From Lutraria lutraria (taxonomy: Eukaryota > Mollusca > Bivalvia > Venerida > Mactridae), in assembly GCA_964023205.1 (NCBI GenBank), contig OZ026835.1, positions 39,095,083-39,159,082 of the forward strand: a stretch of 64,000 nucleotides of DNA. The letters are read 5' to 3'. A program made the translations under genes and the position numbers. Below, one piece after another: positions 49,430 to 60,869 of the stretch. The notes beneath the pieces were generated by a model. That model worked only from the letters and a program-made list of their open reading frames with translations. It did no database searches and was not told the DNA's origin. Every line of letters begins with the position of its first letter. Positions within the stretch are counted from its first letter, which is position 1.

Positions 49430-51460
49430 GGTTAAGCAATAAGAATTAATCAAACACCGTACAAAAATTGCATCTGAACGATGCAGACACTTAACCATCT
49501 AAAGCGCAATGATATTTCCCCCATCTGATTTGACTACAGACAAAATGAAATTTATATACTTAACAAAACATAAACCCCACTACATATTTTGAAGGATAGT
49601 GGTAATATGAGTATGATATACATGTACACTCTTGATTTTCAAGCCATATTTACAGCAGCCTTTCCCTTGTTAAACATGTAATTAACCGGTGTAGATATTT
49701 CAAAACCTGTATCTTATAAACTTTTAGCAAAATTGAGCAATGGTCTTTTGAGCAAGCCCCGATAAATCGCATTTTATGAAGTAAGGGTCATACGTTTTGT
49801 TCGGCGTTTAAAAATATCCGAGATGGCAATGTACAACCAACCAAAGTACGAGGTAAAGATATGCTATAAAGGTGTACAGTAATGTCATTGTGTATGTTTC
49901 CCATACTTAACAAATAAGGCATGAACCTCATCAATAATGTGTTTACATTTCATCACCGAGCTGGCAAAAAGTCAGTTCTATTAATATGTTTGTATAATAA
50001 TATAATCTATACATATACCATATCTTAATTTACACGAGGGTGTGCCATCTTGATTTGGCGTGGGTGAATAAGTCATTTCGAAATGGAAATAAAAACAGTT
50101 AAGCGCTCAGCAATACAATTTATTATTTTGGATGCCTTCCATATTGTAATACCATCCTGAAGTACACAAATATATGACCCAAGCAAACAATCACACGTCT
50201 TCAACATGTTTAGCATTTTGTTACAGACATACCATAAGCAGTTGACCTCTGGCAAATGGAATCTACTGTCTAACAGCTTTCATCTCTTTTATTGGTATTT
50301 TAACGTTTTGATGAAATCTATTTATTTATATTATCTGGATATTCAGTCTTATGTGATATTTGTCCTTAATTCTGTCCATGTTCTTCTCCTTGTTATATAC
50401 ACCTGCAGCCATAGCCAGTATAATGCAAACATATTTCTCATAGGAGTGTTCTAATTTAATTATGTTATGCTTCTTGGTCGAATGTTTGTGGTATTCAATA
50501 ATAACCACACTATTCTGTTTTGGAACAGGTCGTCGGTCTTCGTAAACTTAAATCCAATGCTTAGGACATTTCCTGTGAATGTTGCGATATCTCTTGAATA
50601 CTAAGATACAAACCGATGTTGTCAGTGACTTGGTAAAGCTGCTGACCTTTGTTTTCTAGACGTAAACCGATGTGAATATTTATCAAACAGAAGGGATTGC
50701 TATAAGTTTAGAGAATAGAAAGAGAATACATATACAATTTATATGTAACATGATATCTGCATAGAAATGTCACTATTTGAGTCTGATTTTCACGATTTCG
50801 CGATTTATCAGCAGGACTTGGTGGGTTCTTGTCTTTTCAGTTTCCAACTCAATCAAATACAAAATACACGGCTATGCAGAAGTAAATACATGTACTAGCA
50901 TTTTGCTAATGGCATGTCGTTGTTTTTGTAAACAATATTACTAATGGAATTTGTGGTTACGGTATGCATCAAACATGTTTGTAAATAAAGAAGAGAGGAT
51001 TTCTAAAAAAACACATACTAGGCATCGCACCTCCCCCCAAACCTCCAAGGCCGTTGGTTAAAAAAAAAACTTACATGTAGAACCTAAATTCAAATTGATT
51101 TTTAAACGTATTCAACATTTAATCAACCTAAAATCAGTTTTTTATCAATTACATCAATCTGTAATGACATCGCAGTTATTTATGGTAAACCAAAATTACA
51201 TTACGTAAAGTACAAGTGCGGTTTTAATTTAATAATTAATCCAGCTCAAAAAACATTTTTTCTGAACAAAAGGAATGAGATCGATACGAAAGGTTTTGGG
51301 GCATAATTTAGTTTTACGAAAGTGGTTTTAAGAATACAGTAAACATGACAAATTGTACAAATCAGTCACTTTATAATTCATTCTCCAAATTCAGACATGT
51401 ATTTAGTTGCGATTTCTGTTGTCTTACAGGTCGTAATTATAACGGAAATGATTGAGGCAA
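49430..51460. other. No gene seen
   Basis: Short hydrophobic frames only (for example 50206-50454, 82 codons), typical of T-rich DNA. Confidence 0.5.
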
Positions 51461-51469
51461 CTTTGATGA

Positions 51470-51715
51470 AAAGTATTTGTTTTTTTAACGTCTAGATTTG
51501 TTTTTGTTATATGCACACAAGTTTTATGACAAACAGTGTTTTTGACCTTTGATCTAATGTGCGGAAATGTACAGTTTCTATAGAGGTCGTCATAAGGAGC
51601 CAACATATGAAGTTTGGTGGTTGTAGGTTGAAGCGTTTTTATTTTATAGGCAATTGTACAAACAAACAAACAGGCAGGCAAAAGGTATGCCCCCGATCTA
51701 TCGATACGGGGGTAT
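51470..51715. repeat. Dispersed repeat ending in a GC-rich hairpin
   Basis: Features are GACCTTTGATCTAATG, ATGAAGTTTGGTGG, a (CAAA)n/(GGCA)n run ACAAACAAACAAACAGGCAG and a terminal hairpin TATGCCCCCG...CGGGGGTATA (about 51686-51716). The order resembles bivalve repeats whose 3' end is a hairpin, a layout known from Helitrons, but no CTRR end follows. The minus-strand ORF (51424-51681) is repeat sequence. Confidence 0.5.
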
Positions 51716-52169
51716 AAAAACGAGTCATATTACAATCAATTGAAGCGTGAAGGCAATCTAATTTTATTTCAGACAAGCCCTTCCCGTAAATACAGTTCGT
51801 TTGAGTGTGCATCAATTATTTCTCTTCTTTTGGATATAGCTAGGCCTGCCAGCCTTTGGTAAAGGAATAGTACCATCTGTACACCACTGAAGTCTATTAG
51901 ATACAAACACGAATATGTGTATAACTATGATAAAATTACTGTTATAGTAAAACTTAATATTTCAGAATTCCTGTTCATTCTAACAATGTATGTTTACAAC
52001 TTCCACGTCAAATCTCACATGATTAATCAATACGAAAACAACAATAATAATACATATATACATAATAATGAGTTGTGTACTTTCTTAATGTTCTTCGTAG
52101 AATTTCCAAAATTAACAGTTCCAGTTGTCGAAACTAAATTCCTCACTGTAATGTTATGCATATGCATGT

Positions 52170-52215
52170 TGGCCTCTATTACTAAATAAAATCTTTGAAT
52201 CTTGAATCTATGTAT
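52170..52215 (+). repeat. LINE-type 3' tail (TTGAATC repeats)
   Basis: AATAAA followed by ATCTTTGAATCTTGAATCT is the kind of short tandem end seen at the 3' terminus of some CR1/RTE-type elements. The frame before it (51917-52189) has no recognisable reverse transcriptase, so the body is missing or unrecognisable. Tentative. Confidence 0.35.
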
Positions 52216-52877
52216 AGTTGATAAAATCAGGTAATTACAACGACTTCGGCTAAATAAATTCTGAATTACATCATCATTCACTATTGTTATAATGTCCAGT
52301 TTCCTGATAAAAATTTTATACGCTAACATCCTTTAGTATTTTACCTTACAGCGTGCTGGCTACGGACATTCTTGAACAAGAGGATCATAGACATGATACC
52401 GTGTGAATATCTATTATAAAGTTTTGTTACTTGTGTCATTGGCCTCTGTACAGACGCCCTTAAAAGACTCTTGACTTATAAAAGTCATCCGATTATGTAA
52501 GATACGATGACCGTAAGCTAGATAAAAGGCGGTAACAGAATTAATGGCGAAACTACGTTATCTTATATCTATACAAATGAGTTCATAAAGAAGATCGATA
52601 CGAAGTAAAGATTACGTATAACTGAACGTTAAATGATCTCTTCTTTAGGTTTATGTGGAAAATATCCCAAGTGTTAGTTATCTAATTAATAAGAATGAAA
52701 TTAGTTATTTCACAAAATCACGTTTTTGTTCACTGAGGTTAAGCGTAGCACCAACATCCATGGCTTTTTGATATTCTTACAGGTTTAAAGGCAGAGAAAG
52801 ACCAAGGGCGTTAGTATACCGCGATAGGAACACAACCTTCTATAAGCTAACAAGGCAGCTTCCGCATAATATTATTA

Positions 52878-52947
52878 TGTGAAATCTGATCCCGTGTGGC
52901 AGTGCTTACTATTCAGAGACGATAACCACTCGACCACAGAGGCAACT
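52878..52947 (-). repeat. tRNA-like SINE head, inverted
   Basis: Reversed it starts GCCTCTGTGGTCGAGTGG with a clear box A; the box B position reads CACACGGGATCAGAT, decayed. Confidence 0.5.
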
Positions 52948-53829
52948 TAATCACGTTTTGATATACGGTATGTAGGCATTAGTTATCCCAACATTGAGCA
53001 GAATAGAATACGTTAGACATTCGACACTTTGTTGGCATACCTCAGAATACGACCGGAATCGTCAGCTTCAACATTTTACGTAAAAGTTTATTTGCACACT
53101 TGAACTTATCTAATACATTGAAGAATCATTTAAACAGACATGAAGATGGATTGAAGAAAAAAGAAAACAGGAACAATTTTCTACTTTCGTCTTTTATCTG
53201 TTCTCAATCAGAATATAACTGATCGTATCGTTACAATACATCAGCCAATAAGCCAGGCAAATGTTTGCAAAGAAATTCGTTTATCTAATAAATAACATAA
53301 TTTTCCTCGGAATTTAAAATAAAATCAATTTCTTTTCTTTAGCATTCCGCTTTTATAAATAAGGGAAAGATAATTGATTTACTGTCAAGTGTGTTGTAAT
53401 ATGTATGATACACCTGTAGGGAAGTTAATATTGTTTATGGTAGGTTCATCCTAGTAACGTGCGGCGGATAAATTCCTAAGAAAATGTCATGGGAGTACAT
53501 TCCTATAAGGAGAATCATTTGTATTTGACCGTGTTAAGTTTATTTCGCTTCATCAGCAAGTGAGACAATAAATCTAGGAAATTGGATATCCACAAGTGCT
53601 TACCAGTCCCTCCCCCGTAATGATCATTATATCATTCTGAACAAAGCAAGAGACCTCCGAAAATTTTGATTGAATTGAGGCTGGTGTGAATAAACAGGAC
53701 CATGCTAGTGCCTCACTTGCATTTAGATAAGGTACGGTTGTTCATGATGTAGTACACACAATGTGGGCATGCATACGTTTACCGATAATTTCAGGACTTT
53801 GAATCAAATGAGGTTATGCTCCTAGTAAA

Positions 53830-54450
53830 ATACGCCCTACATCGAGATTGAAGTGACTACAGTGCCTTGCTGGTGTACAGCATTGATTACTGTGTCTATT
53901 CTGCCACTGTTCCTGAATTTGTTCTTGACGGAATTCATTCAGGTTCGTGGGTTGTTTTGGCAAGGCCTTACACGTTTTTTTAGATTATCCCAGACGTGCG
54001 TTGACGTTTAGCGGGCTGGCCATAATGAAACCTGTATTAGTTGACCTAAGAAGCTGTACTCCGTCTCTAGCAGAATGGCTTGTTACATTTTCATGATAGA
54101 AAATTGAGTGATTGGCGTTGTTATGGGAACGAGGAATGACGTGAGGCGGGTGAAGGTCATCGCGGTAAAGTTGGATATTTAAACCGTCATCAACTACAAC
54201 GAAAGGGGAGCAATAAACACGGGAAATGGCAGCCCAGACCATTACGAACCACAAACCCCCAAACGATCTCGTTCAACAACACAATGTTCAGTCGCCGAGT
54301 ATTCATTTCGCATACGGTAGATGTGTACCTTACCATGGTTACGTTATAACGAAAGCCGGGTCTCATACGAGAATAACTGCTTTCCAGCATGAAAACGGGC
54401 CACTTAAGACGATTTGCCTGATGACATTGCGTTAGAAAGAAACCAGCCGA
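53830..54450 (-). pseudogene. Tc1/mariner-type (Tc1 group) transposase relic
   Basis: On the minus strand two frames carry successive parts of a Tc1 transposase. The first (about 54440 down to 54260) has KQLFSYET in place of the usual FSDESRF motif, then RNEYSATEHCVVERDRLG, the usual RxGERY-to-ERDRFGG stretch. It shifts frame into VMVWAAIS (about 54240), followed by LHPPHVIPR, YHENVTSHSA (normally QDNARPHTA, so catalytic Asp is Glu) and a region where SPDLNPIEHLWD should be but reads LNVNARLG, then a stop. Past the stop, PTNLNEFRQEQIQEQWQN matches the usual C-terminal segment. The catalytic triad is broken and the frame is disrupted. No matching terminal repeats were found around it. Confidence 0.82.
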
Positions 54451-54699
54451 TGTATGGATGTTGTATGAGACTGATTAAGAATAGTTTGCCCAGTAAATCG
54501 GTTATAATGAAGCTCGGGCGTTAGGTCAGCAGTAGCAATTTCAATTTGGAATCAACACAGTGTTCTAAAGCGCAGTTTTCGAATCCGCGATCTTTTCTGT
54601 TCTGACTCAATCAAGATGTAAAGCAGACACAAGCCGCTGATTGTTTATTGTTTGTTTGTTTCCAAAAGCATACAGTTTATCACCACCTATAAGTATATA

Positions 54700-55008
54700 C
54701 AGTAAAACCTCGTTATCTCGAAGAGTCATCGGACCAGACTTTTTGCTCGAGATAAACCTGGTGCTCGTAATAAACGGGTTTTGTTCATTGAACGAAAATA
54801 GACTACGTATGATGCGCGTTAATGGACGTATTCACAGTAATAATACGAAATGCTTACGTAACCGTGATATGTGCTCGAGATATCGAGATAACGATGCTCG
54901 TAATACATTTATATACAAGAAAGAACAAAAAGTACCGGAACTTCAAGATCTCCTCGAGATAAGTCTATTGCATGTAGTATCGATGCTCGTAATAACGACG
55001 TTTTACTG
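54700..55008. mobile_element. Pogo/Tigger-like MITE, 309 bp
   Basis: The ends are CAGTAAAACCTCGTTATC at the left and, reversed, CAGTAAAACGTCGTTATT at the right, both flanked by TA (54698-54699 and 55009-55010), the target duplicated by Tc1/mariner/pogo elements. The inside carries many copies of GCTCGAGAT/GCTCGTAAT, some near-palindromic. The ORF at 54641-55078 spans it and has no recognised domain, so I regard it as chance. Non-autonomous. Confidence 0.85.
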
Positions 55009-55489
55009 TAATAGATCCCTCGTAATCGTTGTCTATGAAAGTTCTGTTGTGTCTGGTAGTACTCCTGTCATGTGCTAATGATGCTGCCTCCATACAATTG
55101 TCATCAAATACAGTATCAGGATTATGTTTATCTAACTGTGTAATCAATATTTGACTTCCCTGATAGAACATGAATTACTATATCATCATGTGACTTTATC
55201 TAATACATCATCCAATGACGAAATGATGGACAGGTAAGCAAATATATGTTTCAAAGTTTGCCCTACATTTGTAGCAAATCGAATGGCTTCAATTTTCAAA
55301 TTATCTTGATGTTGTTATTTACCCGTGACAGCTTACTCATCGGTGAGTGTTTTATATGTGACAGATGTGTTAAAAGGCAGTTGGCGGGCATAAACTTATT
55401 CGATTATTAAAATTCATCTTTAGAATAAAGTAACATAACTGTACATAGTGTACATATCCAAACAAGACTATTGTATCTTATTTTTTTTA

Positions 55490-56130
55490 AAAAGTGTATA
55501 AAGCTATACTAAGTATATGACAAGAAATTCTGCACACAATTCAAAAAGAGTAAAATCACATTGTTTTCATAGCCTAATAGTGTTTTAACAAAAACTCTCT
55601 ATGTAATTAAACAGACATAATTGTTACGAGCTATCAGAAGAAAGTGTTCCCCAATCCAACATTTTATTCAAATGTTTAATGATTCAATCAGCGGTAGCTG
55701 AATTCAAGCATGCCCCGATCGCTTTCACAAAAATATACAAATTACAAGGTATTCTATTTTGGAAAAGAGAAGAACTATGCCTGGATAATGTTTGATTTCG
55801 TTTTTTTTTAATTTCCTAGTTTCATTCCTATTTACAGTCGCTTTTCAAAATTTACAGTTCGCATGCAATATTCATTATTTAAATTCAGGTACGATTATTG
55901 TCACGTACGAACAATTATTTTACAAATAAAAGAACTGTGAGATATAGCTTAATGCACGTTAAACATAGACAAGTACTGTGAGGACATTATCAAGAAACGA
56001 CTCTAGAGGATGCAACACTTATCAAACCAGTTGTATCCTTCTAGAACGTAATGTCTTCAAAACAAACATTTCTTATTGTCATTTTTCCATTCATGATGAT
56101 TATCTTTTTTTTAAAATTCTAACCAATCTC
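55490..56130. repeat. Diverged second copy of the GPCR downstream flank
   Basis: This is collinear in blocks with 29028-29590 (see that entry). The DNA after it, where a receptor paralogue would be expected on the minus strand if the gene had been copied too, shows no recognisable seven-helix remnant up to 58.5 kb. So either only the flank was duplicated or the paralogue has been erased. Confidence 0.5.
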
Positions 56131-57879
56131 TGACAAAATGTGATTAGTCTTCAGTTTCATTTGACGCATGTGTGACAACCAGCTTAAAAATCTAATATAC
56201 AATGTATAAAATCAAATTAAAATATATTTCTTACAACAATGAAGGTGCATCAGATTTGAAATAAAAAAACACAGACATTTATAAATACTTTATATAACGC
56301 CTTAATGTTATTCTAAGCGAATACAAAACAATTTAATACAAAAATAAGCTGGATTACATTAATAATGTACGTGTGCTTAATTAAGTACACTTTTTGAATG
56401 TTGTCCGAATGGCCCATATGGAAAATATTCGTTCAAAGTGACAATACCAGTTCACTATTACTTACAAAAAATTATTATACACTACCGTTTGAAGACAAAG
56501 AAGATGTATGAAAGTAAATTTATAATAATCATGATGCTTTTAAAATCCTGCGGTGTGTTACGCGTATTTTCATCCATTCCTAACAAATAGAATAATGCTA
56601 CATTTGTTTTGTGCAAATAGAAAGGGAAACATTTCTTTTTGCAAATCGTTTCTTTCTGAAGTCTTAAAGTAACGTATGTATTGCGCGTGCGTAATAAAGT
56701 GCGCGAAGTATAACAGTCACATTTAACAAAAACCACCTGTAAGATAATCATAACAAACTTTGTCAGTAACATATTTTTAGAACAATTAAAACGACTGTTA
56801 ATTTAATCATACGACTTTTCTGTCTCCGGGAAACTGTGTTGTGTCCTCATTTTTCTGTATGGGCGTAGATGGGAAATTTGGGAAAGGCAGTTCTTTGGGG
56901 AAAGATAAAGTGTTGTTCATGTGTTGATTTTTAAGGATCTTTTTCTTATCTCCTGCCAACCTGTTCTTTTGTGATGTGTTTCATGAACTATTAACTGTGC
57001 ACACCAGCCTTTCACAAACTGGCTACAATCAGAAGATGCTATCATTAAAAAGCTGTTATTGATATCCAGCAATACTTGACTTAAAGGTGTAAAGCTTTCT
57101 TGCGTCTCTGAATGTATTGTAGGCATTACAAAGCCCTTGTTAAAAAAGTTTGCTGAAATGGTCCTTTAATATGCAATAATTAAATCCGCTTGGATATATA
57201 CTTTTCTGTGCTCTCCACATATGAAAGTAAGTTTTCTCTTCAAGACCAATGCTGAGTAATTAAAACATGTTAACTAAATTAAAATAATTACTCTTAGAAA
57301 CATGATCACGGTTGTGCTAAAATCCATAATCATTGCAATTCCCCTCATAAATTTATAAATCCCCCGAATCATTCAAATAAAAGCGACATAGAAATAGATT
57401 AGTATCGTACGCCTACAACTGTTTAAGAGAACTAAAAATGTTCCATATTTTAAGTTCTCTTAAATAGCAAGCTAGTTTGTTTTATGATACTTTAATCAAC
57501 ACATTGAGGTGTGCGTACTTCATACACCCTCGTCTGCTAACTTGGCGCCTCTGTTTAAATCAAATAATATGTCGTCCGAGTAGAAATTGTTTCCATATGT
57601 CGGCGTATTCTCCGATATTCAGAATGAAACCAAATTTGGACAGACAATGACTTATTTTTCCTGACGTAAATTCTTCCCTTTCGGAACACTTCCATACCAT
57701 AAATCTTAGCCGCCCTCTTGTTTGTTCAGACGGTTAGATCACAAGGGAATGTACACACTCTTTGACGGCATCAGCCAGAACAATGTGGGAAGTATACGCT
57801 ATTGATATAGAAGGTCTAAAAAATGTTTCCTAGTTTACTTGATGATCATCCACATGTTTGAGAACTTTTACTATAAAAT

Positions 57880-58095
57880 TATCAGTTTCAACCACAGGTG
57901 AATAAACATTCGCCCCTTTTTCAAAGTAGACTGTGTGTGACCTAATGCACTCGTTACATCAGTCCTACCAAGAATCCTAGGCGTGACGTAAGCCAACTTG
58001 TTGAGTGACAACACTCTCAATGCTGCCGTAATAGCACTACCAAGCTCTTCCCGAGACTCAAATCTATGATCCCCAACTGGTCTTTAACATTCAGA
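57880..58095 (-). other. Coding-like stretch without start codon
   Basis: On the minus strand about 70 codons run open between stops, with a plausible composition (a segment SREELGSAITAALRVLSLNK is helical, followed by LAYVTPRILGRTD). There is no ATG and no recognised domain. It could be a relic of a gene or retroelement, or chance. Confidence 0.2.
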
Positions 58096-58584
58096 AATTG
58101 TACGTGCCTCATTTACTTTATCTTAGTATCAAATGTCTCTTCCGTTCGTTGTATAAATAAAAGAAATGGCCAAAACCAATCAAGCTCAAAGCATGGAATA
58201 AGGTCATTCGCATGGATTATTGTTTTTCTATTTTAATATCGTTAGTTGAATATCAACGTAAACAGTTTACATTCTTTTAAAAGAAGGTATCAATATTAAT
58301 TTTAGAAACTTTATTTTTTTATTGAGTAACAATGTGAACACTGCAAACAAGATATAAGTTTATACGGGCACCTTGTCACTGTTCAGTAAAATGTGTATTT
58401 ATTTTGGCACCACATAATATTTTAAGACGGCTGGCGCTGCCAAACGACATTAATGGACTATATTTTAAAATGTAGATGTTTCTAAAAAGGGCTGAAGCAA
58501 ATAGGCTGAATTAAATTGCTCCCAACTTCTAAGTAATCATACATCAACGTAACACATGTTGACAGGGATCAAGGTGTAGTTGGT

Positions 58585-60864
58585 TTATGCAGGCGTCACA
58601 CTGTCCCGAAGTAGACACCAGATGGACAAACGATTTAGGAAATGTCCAAATTCGGGTGTGATCGTGATAACATCGAGCCATTCGTGAGGACATCTTAAGC
58701 CATCGTATGACCGCCGGTTCAGTTTCTCAGGCTTCGGCACCAACTTCGTGAGCGGTGATAAAATCTTTGGCATGCCAAAAAATTGCCGAAGGTCCACGCG
58801 AAGTATCATGTTCGTGTTGAATTCGTGTGTTCATTTTACCCTTCGTATTGCCATCGTGGGGGCATGTTATTTAATCGTGTCATCGTATTTTCTTCGTGTA
58901 ATCATCGGTGCTATCAGGCATTTTTGCCATACGAAGACAATACGAAGGAAACAAGAAGCCGCCCGATTGTCTTAGGAAGGCAACACGACTACGTGAAGCC
59001 ATCTCAATGCCATCGTGTAGCCATCGTATTACAGTGCGATGACATCGAGATGGAACCACGGTGACTACGAAGACAGCCGACTTTGAGTAGCTCAAGCGTT
59101 TCACAAGTGTTATGGTAACGAGAATATATAAAACGCCAATCATAGAGTATCTTCCTCGATCAGTCCTATATGCAACTCTACAGAAGAGCGGCGTGTGTCT
59201 CAAAGCTTCAAACACATTTATCCATAATTCGCTTCCTGCAGAATGGCATACTTTGATGATGAGACTTCGATATACCTTAGAAAACATTATCAACAACTCT
59301 TACAGGCCAGTACCTCCTCTTAAATGTAAAATTGTCTTATTTCTTTTCGTCATTTCTTGCTATTTGCCTTTCTTATGTGATAGGGCTGTCATGACCATAA
59401 GTACACCATCTTATCATTATCATCATCAATACTAGCAGTCTTTCAGTCCGAAATAGTATGGTCATATTTATCTTATTAATATATGATATATGACCCAACC
59501 TATGGTTCACTGTTATAGCACGCACTCGCCATTTTACTTTCATAGCGTATCTGATATGCACAGGGTAGTAAACTTTATCTGCATAGTGAAAAGCAAGGTA
59601 ACATTTGCATTGTGATCTAAATACCATTTATTACTGACTGTTGTTGTTTGATATAATTTTATTTCATAGCTTAAACTTGTTGCAACGCTCTTGCCATTTT
59701 GCTTCTGTAGCGTAGATACGAGTCAGAATCCCTTGGGTTTGTAACAAAATAGAGGATTACTCTCGCATTTGATAATGTACTTAAATTCTTTTAGCTTTTT
59801 ATTTCAAGGGCAAGGAAAACTCGAGGTGAATGAGGAAACAGAAGTCTATGTGTGTCAGGAAATGGCTGTCTGGTAAAAGACGACAAAGCTATAACCAACC
59901 GTTATAGCACTCTTCTAACGGAACTGAAGACATAAATAGGAATGCCTTCTACAACTACATAAGCTTCCCAGAGGTCCAGCGAATGCTAGAAAGGACGTTT
60001 AGAAGAGAAGGACACATTGTACAAAAGTCTCTCCCTCCCGGTCTCAACCTGTCTATCACCCTACAATAACTAGCCGACGGTTACAATTATCCGAGCTTGT
60101 CCTACAACTTGTCCAAACACTATATCCCTTATCATAAATGAAGTATGTAAAGCCGAGTTTGCTGCTGAGAAGATCCAGTGTCCTACTACAACTGAACAGT
60201 TGACCGCCATTGCTGAGTAGTTTCAGAAGACAATTCCTACGCTGCTGTGGTGCTCTGGATGGCAGGCATGTGGTGGTCACCGGTCGTTGGAACAGTTGGT
60301 ACAGAAACTGCAAGAGGTTCTTCTCATTGTCCTCATGGCCCTGGTCGACGCAGATTACAAATGTCTTTGCATTGATTTTATGCCCCTCTCTATGGCTGGA
60401 GGCTCAGTAAAGTCTACTCAATTGTCTCTGAACTCTGCATTTACCAGGCAGTCTCATTTCCCTGTTTGTCTATGCATTGGATGTCATGTTAATTAAATTG
60501 ATTTCAGTTTGAAATAATACCAATTGAATATCCAACGATAAGTCGAAGGTTTTATACCATCGGGAGGTCACCTGACGCCATCGTGACCTTGTTTTAAGGC
60601 ATCGTACTCACAATACGACGTCGTGAAGCCATCGTGTAAGCTTCGTGTGTCCTGCGGGTAAACATCTAAATAAAAATTTACATCATCGTTCTGACTTCGT
60701 AAGTGTTTCGGGTGTCATCGTGTCATATTCGGAAGGCATCGTACTTAATTCGGCTGTTGATTCGGCTGTTGACTAGGATCGGGGCCATTTTCGCACGATT
60801 CTCAAAAATCCATATTCGTGTGGCCATCTGCTGTCAATATCGGGACAGTGTGACGCCAGCATAA
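58585..60864 (+). mobile_element. PIF/Harbinger-type DNA transposon, degenerate
   Basis: The element is bounded by inverted repeats of about 49 bases that match at about 42 positions by eye; both carry GGCGTCACACTGTCCCGA, one at 58585-58633 and the other, reversed, at 60816-60864. If the element begins TGC, the flanks are TTA and TAA, close to the TWA target of this superfamily but not an exact duplication. The outer 450 bases at the left end and 300 at the right are crowded with short motifs CATCGT and (A/T)TCGTGT in both orientations. The interior carries a transposase relic at about 59854-60470. Length is about 2.28 kb, short for an intact element, and the C-terminal third of the transposase is not visible. 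Confidence 0.8.
59854..60470 (+). pseudogene. Harbinger (DDE_Tnp_4-like) transposase, broken
   Basis: A continuous frame from 59854, interrupted by TAG, TAA and TGA, gives N-terminal landmarks of Harbinger nucleases: RKWLSG, then FPEVQRMLE, then LPPGLNLSITLQ and LADGYNYPSLSY. After a frameshift near 60130, AEFAAEKIQCPTT and LTAIAE follow with another stop. After another shift, CCGALDGRHVVV carries the first catalytic Asp (about 60255). A further shift near 60325 leads to LIVLMALVDADYKCLCIDF. The place of the second catalytic Asp (usually GSxSDAQ) reads GGSVKSTQ, so that residue is lost. With four or more in-frame stops and about three shifts it cannot be active. The family call rests on motif order. 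Confidence 0.8.
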
Positions 60865-60869
60865 TGGTT

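Noticed and set aside
54641..55078. 145-codon ORF as a gene
   Set aside because: It spans a complete TA-flanked MITE, which accounts for most of its length.
57880..58095. Retrotransposon polyprotein fragment
   Set aside because: An open stretch was noted, but no reverse transcriptase, integrase or protease motif could be seen, so I list it only as a coding-like stretch.
58880..59296. 138-codon minus-strand ORF
   Set aside because: It lies in the motif-rich outer part of the Harbinger element, antisense to the transposase, with no domain.
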